Shown here: piece by piece, positions 1 through 6,250 of the stretch
Numbering within the stretch: position 1 is the first letter of the stretch
Layout: each line of letters opens with the position of its first letter
Assembly (NCBI GenBank): GCA_003646935.1
Contig: QMLW01000101.1
Coordinates: 1-6,800 of the forward strand
Origin: Deltaproteobacteria bacterium
GTDB taxonomy: Bacteria > Desulfobacterota > DSM-4660 > Desulfatiglandales > B25-G16
Reading direction: 5' to 3'
Length of the DNA stretch: 6,800 nt
Program-made: the position numbers and the translations under genes
The notes under the pieces: model-generated
What the model saw: only the letters and a program-made list of their open reading frames with translations
What the model was told of the DNA's origin: nothing
Databases searched by the model: none

Positions 1-404
1 CCATATATCCCTTCTCCAGCTGGCCTCCCACGTGCACAACGACATCGCCCTTTGAGAGCAATCCCTTGGAGATGCCCTCCAGAAAACCGAGCTCATATAC
101 CCGTCTCTGGTCAGGTGAACATCGGGGAGCAAAATGGTCTCACATTGCAGTCCGGATGCCTTCTCCAGGCATACCTTTCGCTTGGTGACGAAAATCACCA
201 TAAATCCCTTTTCCACCGTCTTGCCAAAGGGAGCGATGTCGGCCACCGTTTCCATGTTGACCAGAATCGCATTGGCCTTTACCTTGTTTGCAATGGAAAT
301 AGCCTGTTTGAGCAGCAACTCGGACCAATCCGCCCGCTCGATCCTTTTCGTCCCCGGTTCGGCTTTCTCCGTGGTTGTCTTCCCTTTTACAATCGCGAGC
401 CCAT
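1..404 (-). CDS. DisA_N/DacZ-like diadenylate cyclase family protein, N-terminal part; reading frame disrupted, runs off left edge
   Basis: No single frame covers this gene, but two frames on the minus strand give convincing protein. From about 390 down to 106 it reads through SELLLKQAISIANKVKANAI, then ILVNMETVADIAPFGKTVEK and CETILLPDVHLTR. From 103 to the edge, one frame over, it continues RVYELGFLEGISKGLLSKGD and VVVHVGGQLEKGYM. This resembles the pyruvate-kinase-like alpha/beta domain that precedes the DisA_N (diadenylate cyclase) domain in archaeal DacZ and related bacterial proteins. The catalytic DGA and RHR motifs would lie beyond the edge. The main frame opens at a TGA (420-418) and has no ATG near its start. 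The only well-placed ATG (404-402, with AAGGA eight bases upstream) is in a third frame. Both breaks fit one missing base each, so pseudogene and sequencing error are both possible. It lies co-directionally downstream of pyrE. The family call is from memory of conserved patterns, moderately sure. Confidence 0.45.
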
Positions 405-415
405 CCCCTCTTTCC

Positions 416-478
416 TTTCAGCTTTGAGCCTTGAGCTTTCAGCTTCTTCTTGCCCTACGCCCTTTGCCTTGTGCCCTA
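416..478. repeat. Run of nine degenerate 7-bp units (short tandem heptamer repeat)
   Basis: Read on the plus strand, the stretch divides cleanly into nine heptamers. TTTCAGC occurs at 416-422 and again at 437-443, with close variants TTTGAGC and CTTGAGC between. TGCCCTA occurs at 451-457 and 472-478, with CGCCCTT and TGCCTTG between, so there are two sub-families joined by a TTCTTCT unit. CTTTCAGCTT is repeated exactly at 415-424 and 436-445, 21 bp (three units) apart. The run fills nearly all of the space between pyrE and the DisA-like gene. Its last unit contains the pyrE stop codon (TAG, complement of 476-478). Confidence 0.6.
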
Positions 479-1237
479 CACATCCCTCCCATAGGTCTGC
501 ATATAGGCATCAAATTCCCTCTTGGTGGCCTCATCCATGGTTCTTCGCTCCCCCGATATAATCAGCGGGATCTTGTTTCGGTACAGGTACTCCACGATCT
601 CTCGTATCCCTGCCACGGCAAAAAAGGGGACCCCAGTTCTCTCCTTCAGCTCCTGTATTGGATCTGAGCCCTTGGTATCCAGAACCGCGTTTCCCTTCGC
701 ATCATAGACAGCGGTTGTTTGTTCCCTGTCTACTGCAATACCCAACCCTCGTATCTCACAGCGAAATCCCCGAACTTCGCACTCTGCTCCTATCTTTTCT
801 ATCAGCTCATACTTCGTCCCCATGGTGGTGACCACATCGTCCACGATAAAGATCCTGCAGCCATCGAAGAAGGTATTATTAACGAACAAGGCCGCGGATG
901 CAGACCTCTCGCCATGTGTCTTGGCCTCTTTCCTGTCGTAATCGAAGCGGAGATCAATTCCATGATCACGAAAAACTGCTCCCACCGCTGCCGAGGCTAT
1001 GGCGCTCCCCTTGTAGGAGGGCCCGACAATGATATCGATCTCCTCGACCAGCGACTCGGTCACGAGCATCTCGGAGAAAAAGGAACCCAGCTCGATCAGG
1101 AGCCGACCCGTATTGAATCCCCCCAAGTTTACGAAATAGGGGGTTGGCCTCCCATCCTTGAGAACCAAACCCTTATCGAAAAACAGTGCTCCCGTGTCCG
1201 CGAGGATCTCGCTCAGGCGTTTTTGGTATCCTTCCAT
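476..1237 (-). CDS. pyrE: Orotate phosphoribosyltransferase
   Basis: Transfers the phosphoribosyl group of PRPP to orotate, giving OMP, the fifth step of de novo pyrimidine synthesis; cytosolic, normally a dimer. The 253-residue protein carries the catalytic loop DRKEAKTHGE (101-110) with the Lys-x-His-Gly-Glu signature, and the PRPP-binding motif IFIVDDVVTTMG (129-140). The N-terminal GLVLKDGRPTPYFVNLG (23-39) matches the usual ligand-binding start of bacterial PyrE. At 253 residues it is about 40 longer than the E. coli enzyme; the extra length is a charged C-terminal tail ending at TAG within a heptamer repeat. The ATG is supported by AGGA six bases upstream (ATAGGATAATC before ATG). It is divergent from the small EF-Tu-like gene, with 191 bp between, and I found no convincing promoter for it there. 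All active-site motifs look intact. Confidence 0.93.
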   Translation of the reverse strand: MEGYQKRLSEILADTGALFFDKGLVLKDGRPTPYFVNLGGFNTGRLLIELGSFFSEMLVTESLVEEIDIIVGPSYKGSAIASAAVGAVFRDHGIDLRFDYDRKEAKTHGERSASAALFVNNTFFDGCRIFIVDDVVTTMGTKYELIEKIGAECEVRGFRCEIRGLGIAVDREQTTAVYDAKGNAVLDTKGSDPIQELKERTGVPFFAVAGIREIVEYLYRNKIPLIISGERRTMDEATKREFDAYMQTYGRDV

Positions 1238-1334
1238 GATTATCCTATCTTGAGCCTATTTCATTATGAATAAACCTACCTGAAATCGCCATACTATTCA
1301 ACCCCATGATCCTAGAATCCAAAACTAAACCACT

Positions 1335-1359
1335 CCCCTATGGCCATGGGGCCATGGGG
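1335..1359. repeat. Tandem GGCCATGG octamer with near-perfect palindrome upstream of a promoter
   Basis: GGCCATGG occurs twice head to tail (1342-1349 and 1350-1357). The first copy also forms a near palindrome: CCCC (1335-1338) pairs with GGGG (1348-1351) around the self-complementary ATGGCCAT (1340-1347), with a single bulged T at 1339. It ends six bases before the -35 box of the next gene, a position where an operator or upstream element could act on either divergent gene. A regulatory role is inference. Confidence 0.35.
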
Positions 1360-1365
1360 CTAATC

Positions 1366-1394
1366 TTGACACCTGGTGAAATAGATGCTATATA
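1366..1394 (+). promoter_or_regulatory. Sigma-70-type promoter for the EF-Tu domain-2-like gene
   Basis: A perfect TTGACA (1366-1371) is separated by 17 bp from TATATA (1389-1394). Transcription should begin near 1401, giving a leader of roughly 28 bases that contains a strong GGGAGG ribosome binding site six bases before the ATG at 1429. The perfect -35, optimal spacing and strong SD suggest a well-expressed short gene. Confidence 0.65.
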
Positions 1395-1428
1395 CGGCAA
1401 AAAGCCTTAAAAAGAGGGAGGTAAAACT

Positions 1429-1686
1429 ATGGCCGAGGAAGAAGTAGGCGTGGTGGAGAAATTCTTTGCAAAGCCCAGTGTAGCTGCCATAAAGGTGACG
1501 AAGGGGACCATTAAAAAGGGCGACACACTGATGTACAAGGGCCACACCACTGATTTTACCGAAGAAGTCAAGAGCATGGAGTTGGATAACAAGGCCATCG
1601 AAGAGGCTAACGTGGGCGATCTGATCGGCATCCAGGTAAAGGAACGGGTGAGGGAAAATGATATGGTCTATAAGGTTGTTGAATAG
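1429..1686 (+). CDS. Stand-alone translation elongation factor (EF-Tu domain 2)-like small protein
   Basis: An 85-residue acidic/lysine-rich protein made only of a beta-barrel like domain 2 of EF-Tu/IF-2-type translation factors. The characteristic stretches are VEKFFAKPSVAAIKV (9-23), GTIKKGDTLMYKG (26-38) and VGDLIGIQVKERVREND (62-78), ending in VYKVVE. There is no GTPase domain (no P-loop or NKxD), so it cannot be a GTP-driven factor by itself. Proteins of this size and pattern occur in methanogens and Desulfobacterota as 'translation elongation factor-like protein'. The function is unknown; tRNA, ribosome or peptidase-U32-type partners are conceivable. It has its own strong promoter and GGGAGG ribosome binding site and is monocistronic. 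Its TAG stop lies 8 bp from the stop of the convergent zinc-ribbon gene, inside a small ATAGG/CCTAT inverted repeat (1683-1687 and 1694-1698) that carries both stop codons. Confidence 0.85.
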   Translation: MAEEEVGVVEKFFAKPSVAAIKVTKGTIKKGDTLMYKGHTTDFTEEVKSMELDNKAIEEANVGDLIGIQVKERVRENDMVYKVVE

Positions 1687-1694
1687 GTCAACGC

Positions 1695-2060
1695 CTATGG
1701 AGGGGAAGCATGTAAATCAAACCCGCATCTGGCGCAGCGCTCTCCCCTCTTCTGTTTCAACCCACAGTTGGGACAAATCGTAAAATCCTCCTGTAAGGGC
1801 ACGCCGGCCTTTGCATGGGGGAGCACCTCTTCAGGAAACTCGCCTGTTTCTTGAATATTTGCCAGGCCGCCCGCATTTATTATGGCTTCGGCATACCTCC
1901 TGGCATCCGCCAGGCTTTTATCCCTAACCAACACTACGGGTGTCTTCTGAATGTAACCATTCAATACAGAGCCTGAGACACCGAGCCTGGCCATATTGTG
2001 GCGAAAGGCCTCTTCCTCACTATTCACACCAAGAAGGACAACCCTGTATTTCTTTGCCAC
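1695..2060 (-). CDS. Small zinc-ribbon protein with an L7/L12 C-terminal-like N-terminal domain
   Basis: A 121-residue protein of unassigned function. The C-terminal half has a treble-Cys-type zinc ribbon, CPNCGLKQKRGERCARCG, with Cys96, Cys99, Cys109 and Cys112. Residues 5-71 (YRVVLLGVNSEEEAF through the KSLADARRYAEAIINAGG segment) have the strand-helix-helix-strand-helix-strand rhythm of the C-terminal domain of ribosomal protein L7/L12, including the final helix with Ala-Gly before the last strand. That fold assignment is my inference from pattern only. The start is GTG (complement of 2058-2060) just after GGGGAAGA, a close but usable ribosome binding site; no ATG lies better placed in this frame. 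It converges on the EF-Tu-like gene and diverges from phoH. Four intact Cys and a clean ending argue for a real gene. Confidence 0.75.
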   Translation of the reverse strand: MAKKYRVVLLGVNSEEEAFRHNMARLGVSGSVLNGYIQKTPVVLVRDKSLADARRYAEAIINAGGLANIQETGEFPEEVLPHAKAGVPLQEDFTICPNCGLKQKRGERCARCGFDLHASPP

Positions 2061-2180
2061 TCTTCCCCGACGGTCCGTACCTGATATTCAAGGGCTTACC
2101 ATGAGTAAAGCTTCGCCTCAAACCGACAAGTAACGAGTAAATGAAACTATGACCAAAATCGCTTAATTCATGGGGCTTAG

Positions 2181-2214
2181 GGCACAAGGCGCATGGTTTC
2201 ATATGCCTTGTGTC
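2181..2214. repeat. Imperfect 15-bp inverted repeat (hairpin) made of heptamer-like units
   Basis: GGCACAAGGCGCATG (2181-2195) pairs with CATATGCCTTGTGTC (2200-2214) across a GTTT loop. Twelve pairs are Watson-Crick, two are G-U in the plus-strand RNA, and one (2192/2203) is a mismatch. TAGGGCACAAGGC (2178-2190) is the exact reverse complement of 466-478, the pyrE stop-codon repeat. TGCCTTG at 2204-2210 matches 465-471. It lies 118 bp or more upstream of the GTG start of the zinc-ribbon gene and has no T-tract, so it is not an ordinary terminator. Confidence 0.55.
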
Positions 2215-2333
2215 TTTGGCCTGTTCGAATATCATCATAAATCAATAACAACCAAGGCATACCTGTTGAGAGCGTAAGCTATAAAGACTTCTGGTGGATG
2301 TATGACGAGATAGATCCCCTGTCAAGATAAAAA

Positions 2334-2354
2334 GGGCGCTTCGCCCATTCTTTT
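2334..2354. terminator. Short terminator-like hairpin, possibly bidirectional
   Basis: GGGCG (2334-2338), loop CTT, CGCCC (2342-2346) forms a five-pair GC stem. It is followed on the plus strand by ATTCTTTT and on the minus strand by TTTTTATC, so either direction could terminate, with the minus strand having the better T-run. No known gene ends here. On the plus strand it would shield the phoH promoter, whose -35 box begins in the T-tract, from read-through. The stem is short, so this is tentative. Confidence 0.4.
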
Positions 2355-2383
2355 GTTGCATAGAAACGCCATGGTATGATAAT
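2353..2383 (+). promoter_or_regulatory. Extended -10 promoter for the phoH operon
   Basis: TGG directly before TATGAT (2372-2380) makes an extended -10 element. TTGTTG (2353-2358) lies 16 bp upstream as a -35. An overlapping choice is TTGCAT (2356-2361) with GATAAT (2378-2383), also 16 bp apart. Either would start transcription near 2387-2390, leaving a leader of about 60 bases before the TTG start at 2448. Confidence 0.5.
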
Positions 2384-2447
2384 TAAAGCAGCTTCTTGAT
2401 GTACGGGAAGAGGCGTAGCTGCGAATCCATGGTAGAAAAGGCGTAAC

Positions 2448-3428
2448 TTGCCTGAATTACGAAATAAAAAGGATCACCTGGACGGCAAAAGGGTTACCTT
2501 TGATGATAACGAGTTAGCGAGAAGCCTCTTCGGAGAGAGGAACGGTAACCTCCAGCTCATAGAAAAAGCCCTCAACATAGCAATCAACATCCGGGGAAAT
2601 GATCTCATGCTGCAAGGAGAACCCCCGGAGCTGGAGATGGCAGAAAACCTGCTGAATCAGCTCTATGGGCTGATCAAAGAAGGCTACCCCATCTACCAAC
2701 GTGATGTCGATTACTCCATCAGGATCCTTGGCGGCGACCACAAGGCCCAGCTGAAACCCATCTTCTTGGATCGGGTATACATCCCGTCCAAGAAAAGGAC
2801 AATCACGCCCAAGAGCATCAACCAGAAGATATATATCGACAGCATACGGGAGAACGATATCGTATTTGGTATAGGGCCGGCAGGCACGGGAAAGACTTAT
2901 CTCGCGATGGCAATGGCGATTTCCTCCTTAATGAAAAAGGAGATAGACAGGGTAGTCCTGGCAAGGCCGGCGGTGGAGGCCGGCGAAAAACTGGGATTTT
3001 TGCCAGGCGATCTTTACGAGAAGGTAAATCCCTACCTGAGACCCCTCTACGACGCCCTTCACGATATGATGGACTTCGAGAGCGGCTCTCGTCTGCTTCA
3101 GCGTGGTGTGATAGAGGTAGCACCCTTAGCCTTCATGAGGGGCAGAACCCTGAACGATTCGTTTATCATACTTGATGAGGCCCAGAACTCCACACCCGAA
3201 CAAATGAAGATGTTCCTCACACGCCTCGGCTTCAGTTCAAAAACCGTGATCACTGGGGATATCACCCAAATAGACCTGCCCGACGGAAAGAGCTCAGGCC
3301 TCATACAGGCCCGCGACCTGTTATCCCGGATCAAGGGGATAAAATTTATCTATTTTGGGAGGGAAGATGTGGTGAGGCATCCATTGGTCCAAGAAATCAT
3401 CGATGCCTACGATAAGGTAGAAGCATAG
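2448..3428 (+). CDS. phoH: PhoH/YbeZ family ATPase
   Basis: A cytosolic P-loop ATPase of the PhoH (YbeZ) family, thought to work with YbeY in RNA/ribosome maturation; some relatives show RNA helicase activity. Of 326 residues, 14-120 form the N-terminal KH-like region (RVTFDDNELARSLFGERNG, then AENLLNQLYGLIKEGYP). The PhoH core follows with Walker A GPAGTGKT (143-150), RPAVEAGEKLGFLPGDL (173-189), PLAFMRGRTLNDSFI (226-240), Walker B ILDEAQ (241-246) and VITGDITQIDLP (267-278), ending VVRHPLVQEIIDAYD. The length is typical of the family. The start is TTG at 2448, preceded by AAAAGG; an in-frame TAG at 2433-2435 rules out any earlier start and there is no ATG near the N-terminus. First gene of an apparent operon with pgpH, ybeY and acpS, an order also known in Firmicutes (phoH-pgpH-ybeY). 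Confidence 0.95.
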   Translation: MPELRNKKDHLDGKRVTFDDNELARSLFGERNGNLQLIEKALNIAINIRGNDLMLQGEPPELEMAENLLNQLYGLIKEGYPIYQRDVDYSIRILGGDHKAQLKPIFLDRVYIPSKKRTITPKSINQKIYIDSIRENDIVFGIGPAGTGKTYLAMAMAISSLMKKEIDRVVLARPAVEAGEKLGFLPGDLYEKVNPYLRPLYDALHDMMDFESGSRLLQRGVIEVAPLAFMRGRTLNDSFIILDEAQNSTPEQMKMFLTRLGFSSKTVITGDITQIDLPDGKSSGLIQARDLLSRIKGIKFIYFGREDVVRHPLVQEIIDAYDKVEA

Positions 3429-3471
3429 TACCCCGTCCCGGAAATAGGGGAACCGCTTTCCGTTTCAAGCC

Positions 3472-5886
3472 ATGAAAATCACACGACTAGAAAAAGAGTT
3501 CGCCTCACCCTTTAAGAAGCTCGGTACTCGGCTCACCGCCTACCTTGCACGATACCAACGGTGGATCTATCTCGTCATCCTCAGCTTCGGGTTATCTTTC
3601 CTGCTCTTCCCCAGCATCCTGAGAACGCCGAAGGTAGACTACTCATTGGGTGATGTGGCAAACAAGGATATCAAGGCATCCCATGATTTCCTCGTAGAGG
3701 ACAATGAGTTAACCAAGCAGAGAAGGGATGAGGCCGTAAAAGCATCCTTGTATGTCTATGATGTTGACACCACAGGCGCATACCTCACCCAAAGGATTCG
3801 AGAATCCTTTTCCTTGGCCAGAAAGGAGCTGGAACGGCTCTCATTAGTCGAGTTGGAGCCAACGCTTCGCTCAGAAACCCTCGCGCAGTTCAGGGAGACA
3901 TTCTTCGAGATTTTGGGGATCACCGATAATCCCTCGCTCTTTGACCAGCTTGTGGAACACGGCTTCTCCTCAGCCATAGAAGAGAGCGTTCTAGAGGCGA
4001 CAAGCCGTATTTTAGACAGAGGGGTGGTGGGGAACAGCACGGTACTGATGACACAGAAGGGCAAGGGCATAATCCTCAGGGACATAGACACCCAGCAAGA
4101 GCTCAAGGTTGACGAGCTTGATCGCTTTTATGACCTTGAGGGCGCGCGCCAACATGTGGGCCAAATAATCAACCGGCTTCTGGCAAACGAGGATGATGAG
4201 GGAATATCCCTCGCCTCAGTGCTCCTTGCCCAACGGGTGATACGGCCCAACATCACATTCAACATACGGGAAACGGAGCTGAGAAAAGAAGAGGCCAGGA
4301 AATCGGTAACCCCCATCTATTTCAAGGTGAAGAGCGGTGAGATGATTGTACGGGAGGGCGAGAAGATCACCTCCCTGCACCTTCTAAAACTGGAAACCGA
4401 GGCAGCATTACAGGAACGCTACCCTCAGCGAGGTATGGCCCTCAGCATGGCGGTGATAATCGGCATCCTGCTCACCCTCAGCTATAGGGTGCTCCTCGGG
4501 AGCTCGAACACCTTTCGAGGGGACTCCCGGAGCCTGCTCTTCAATAGTTCAACCCTTTTGCTCATGTTCCTCGTGGTGCTCCTCTACAAGATCGTGGCTG
4601 AGGAGATAGCCCGCGGCTTTCACTTCTTCACGATCCAAACCCTTCTGTTTGCCCTGCCCGTCCCCTTAGGGGCAATACTGGTCTCAATATTTCAGGGCCT
4701 TGAGGTAGCGGTTGCCTTCTCGTTGATCATCTCCGTGCTTACCTCCATTATCCTCGATGGCGGGGTGGAGCTCTTTGTCTATTTCCTCTTGGGATCTCTG
4801 CTGGCTGCGTACGGGGTGAGGTACTGCAGGGAGAGGATGGTTCTGATAAAAACGGGAATAAAGGTGGGCATCTTAAACATGGCGATGGCCGTATCGATCC
4901 AGATCCTTCAGGGAGATCAAGATGTGACCACAGGCGCGATATCCCTCATGGCCGGTTTTATGGGCGGCGCCCTAGCTGGGGTTATCGCCACCGGCTTTCT
5001 GCCGCTTATTGAAATGCTCTTTGGATTTACTACGGATATCAAGCTCCTCGAGCTCTCCAGCCTAGACCAGCCCGTCCTCAAGGACTTAATGGTCAAGGCT
5101 CCCGGAACTTATCACCACAGTGTGGTGGTGAGCAACATGGTTGAGGCAACTGCCGAGAGTATCAACGCGAACCCGCTTCTCGCGAAGGTGAGCGCCTACT
5201 ACCATGATATCGGTAAGATAAAGAAGCCCCTCTACTTCGTGGAAAACCAACAGAAGGGCGACAACCGACATGAAAAACTCGCCCCTTCCATGAGTAGCCT
5301 TATCTTGACCGCACACGTAAAGGATGGGGTTGAGCTCGCGAAACAGCACAGGCTTGGCAAGGAGATCATCGACATTATCAAGCAGCACCACGGCACAAGC
5401 CTGATAACCTACTTCTATTCAAAGGCGAGGGAACAGGTTAAGAAGAGGGGAAGCAGGACCGCCAACATCAAGGAGGAGGATTTTAGATATCCCGGCCCAA
5501 AGCCACAGACAAAGGAAGCGGGGCTCGTTTTAGTAGCCGATGCAGTGGAGGCTGCATCCAGAACGCTCGTCGATCCCACCCCCGCCAGGATTAAGGGCAT
5601 GGTTCAGAAGATAATAAACAATGTCTTCTCCGACGGTCAGCTGGACGAGTGCGAGTTAACCTTAAAGGATCTAAACCGCATCGAAATGAGCTTTACCAAG
5701 ACCTTGGGGGGCATCTTTCACAGCAGGATCGAATATCCGGAACCCGTCACCAAAGGCAAAGGGGAATCGGTCAGGAAAAGGGAAGATGGAAATTCAAATA
5801 ACTTTGCAGCATCCAACGAAAAAAACGGATCCCGCGAGGATAAGGAGAAAGCTAGGCAGGATCTTAAGAGACTTGGGATATCCTAA
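3472..5886 (+). CDS. pgpH: Membrane HD-domain c-di-AMP phosphodiesterase (7TMR-HDED/7TM/HD), PgpH family
   Basis: Hydrolyses cyclic di-AMP to pApA at the inner membrane in characterised PgpH proteins. The 804 residues show a first membrane helix (about 31-50), a large extracytoplasmic 7TMR-HDED domain (about 51-320), a block of hydrophobic segments (about 321-515) and a cytosolic HDIG domain. Likely metal ligands are all present: His548/His549 (GTYHHS), His578-Asp579 in YHDIGKIKKP, His615, His639-His640 (QHHGT) and Asp690 (LVADAVEAASRT). It follows phoH by 43 bp. Its ribosome binding site is weak, and an in-frame TAG at 3445-3447 blocks an earlier start, so coupling or reinitiation from phoH is likely. 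Odd: the last 34 residues are a polar K/E/N/S-rich tail, encoded where ybeY already begins in another frame. Sure of the family; the substrate is inferred. Confidence 0.93.
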   Translation: MKITRLEKEFASPFKKLGTRLTAYLARYQRWIYLVILSFGLSFLLFPSILRTPKVDYSLGDVANKDIKASHDFLVEDNELTKQRRDEAVKASLYVYDVDTTGAYLTQRIRESFSLARKELERLSLVELEPTLRSETLAQFRETFFEILGITDNPSLFDQLVEHGFSSAIEESVLEATSRILDRGVVGNSTVLMTQKGKGIILRDIDTQQELKVDELDRFYDLEGARQHVGQIINRLLANEDDEGISLASVLLAQRVIRPNITFNIRETELRKEEARKSVTPIYFKVKSGEMIVREGEKITSLHLLKLETEAALQERYPQRGMALSMAVIIGILLTLSYRVLLGSSNTFRGDSRSLLFNSSTLLLMFLVVLLYKIVAEEIARGFHFFTIQTLLFALPVPLGAILVSIFQGLEVAVAFSLIISVLTSIILDGGVELFVYFLLGSLLAAYGVRYCRERMVLIKTGIKVGILNMAMAVSIQILQGDQDVTTGAISLMAGFMGGALAGVIATGFLPLIEMLFGFTTDIKLLELSSLDQPVLKDLMVKAPGTYHHSVVVSNMVEATAESINANPLLAKVSAYYHDIGKIKKPLYFVENQQKGDNRHEKLAPSMSSLILTAHVKDGVELAKQHRLGKEIIDIIKQHHGTSLITYFYSKAREQVKKRGSRTANIKEEDFRYPGPKPQTKEAGLVLVADAVEAASRTLVDPTPARIKGMVQKIINNVFSDGQLDECELTLKDLNRIEMSFTKTLGGIFHSRIEYPEPVTKGKGESVRKREDGNSNNFAASNEKNGSREDKEKARQDLKRLGIS
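5772..5785 (+). promoter_or_regulatory. Ribosome binding site fixing the ybeY start inside pgpH
   Basis: The purine-rich stretch AGGAAAAGGGAAG sits directly before ATG 5786, with AGGA centred about ten bases upstream and AAGGG closer. It lies inside the pgpH coding region and supports starting ybeY at 5786, 101 bp before pgpH ends. Confidence 0.55.
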
Positions 5887-6250
5887 GGCCGAGTTGAGCC
5901 TGGTGTTCACCGATGATGAGCACATCGCGGAGCTGAATCGCCGGTATCTCAACAGGGATGGCCCGACAAATGTACTCGCCTTTCCCATGACCGATGCGAC
6001 CCAGCCGGACCTCCACACTTCGATGTTGGGCGATATAGTCATTTCCCTCGACGCAGCCATAAGAGACGCTCAAGGCCTTGGGGAGAGCTTTGAGGAAACC
6101 GTTGACAGGCTTCTCATCCACGGTCTATTGCACCTTCTAGGCTACGAGCATGAGGGATCGGCACAAGAGGCCCAACGCATGGAGGAGGAAACAGAACGGC
6201 TCCTGGACATGATGGCACGATCTGACGCCTTCAATATCAGAAGTCGATAA
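5786..6250 (+). CDS. ybeY: Endoribonuclease YbeY (16S rRNA 3'-end maturation)
   Basis: Metal-dependent single-strand endoribonuclease that takes part in 16S rRNA 3' processing and 70S ribosome quality control, often with PhoH/YbeZ. The 154 residues match the usual family length. The zinc motif HGLLHLLGYEH (112-122) supplies His112, His116 and His122. Other conserved pieces are ELSLVFTDDEHIAELNRRY (36-54), GPTNVLAFP (59-67) and LGDIVISLD (81-89). Homology-like sequence begins well before the pgpH stop (helix PARIRRKLGRILRDLG, 16-31), so the start at 5786 and the 101-bp overlap with pgpH are real rather than a wrong start. Translation is probably coupled to pgpH. The stop TAA (6248-6250) shares its last A with an ATG opening a 17-codon frame. 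Confidence 0.95.
   Translation: MEIQITLQHPTKKTDPARIRRKLGRILRDLGYPKAELSLVFTDDEHIAELNRRYLNRDGPTNVLAFPMTDATQPDLHTSMLGDIVISLDAAIRDAQGLGESFEETVDRLLIHGLLHLLGYEHEGSAQEAQRMEEETERLLDMMARSDAFNIRSR

Larger units (their letters stand above)
2061..2447. other. 387-bp divergent intergenic region between the zinc-ribbon gene and phoH
   Basis: No convincing gene lies here. It contains a long imperfect hairpin (2181-2214), a third scattered heptamer CAAGGCA (2253-2259), a short GC hairpin with T-tracts on both sides (2334-2354) and the phoH promoter (2353-2383). On the minus strand TTGACA is present (complement of 2320-2325), but the hexamer 17 bp beyond it, TACATC, is a poor -10 box, so the promoter of the zinc-ribbon gene is uncertain. 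A 72-codon minus-strand frame in this space has no ribosome binding site and was not accepted. Confidence 0.6.

Noticed and set aside
416..478. CRISPR-like array
   Set aside because: Units are 7 bp, adjacent and degenerate, with no spacers or cas genes.
52..561. 169-codon plus-strand frame antisense to the DisA-like gene and the end of pyrE
   Set aside because: It lies opposite better-supported coding sequence and the heptamer repeat, has no ribosome binding site, and its protein is Pro/Ser/His-rich without any family pattern.
719..1273. 184-codon plus-strand frame antisense to pyrE
   Set aside because: It is a mirror of a gene with intact catalytic and PRPP motifs; it has no start signal and no recognisable domain.
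1683..1698. ATAGG/CCTAT hairpin at the convergent stops as a bidirectional terminator
   Set aside because: The stem is only five mostly weak pairs and there is no T-tract on either side; the symmetry mainly reflects two TAG stop codons facing each other.
2020..2238. 72-codon minus-strand frame with a CALC motif overlapping the start of the zinc-ribbon gene
   Set aside because: There is no Shine-Dalgarno, it passes straight through the heptamer hairpin, overlaps a better gene by 41 bp and has no domain pattern.
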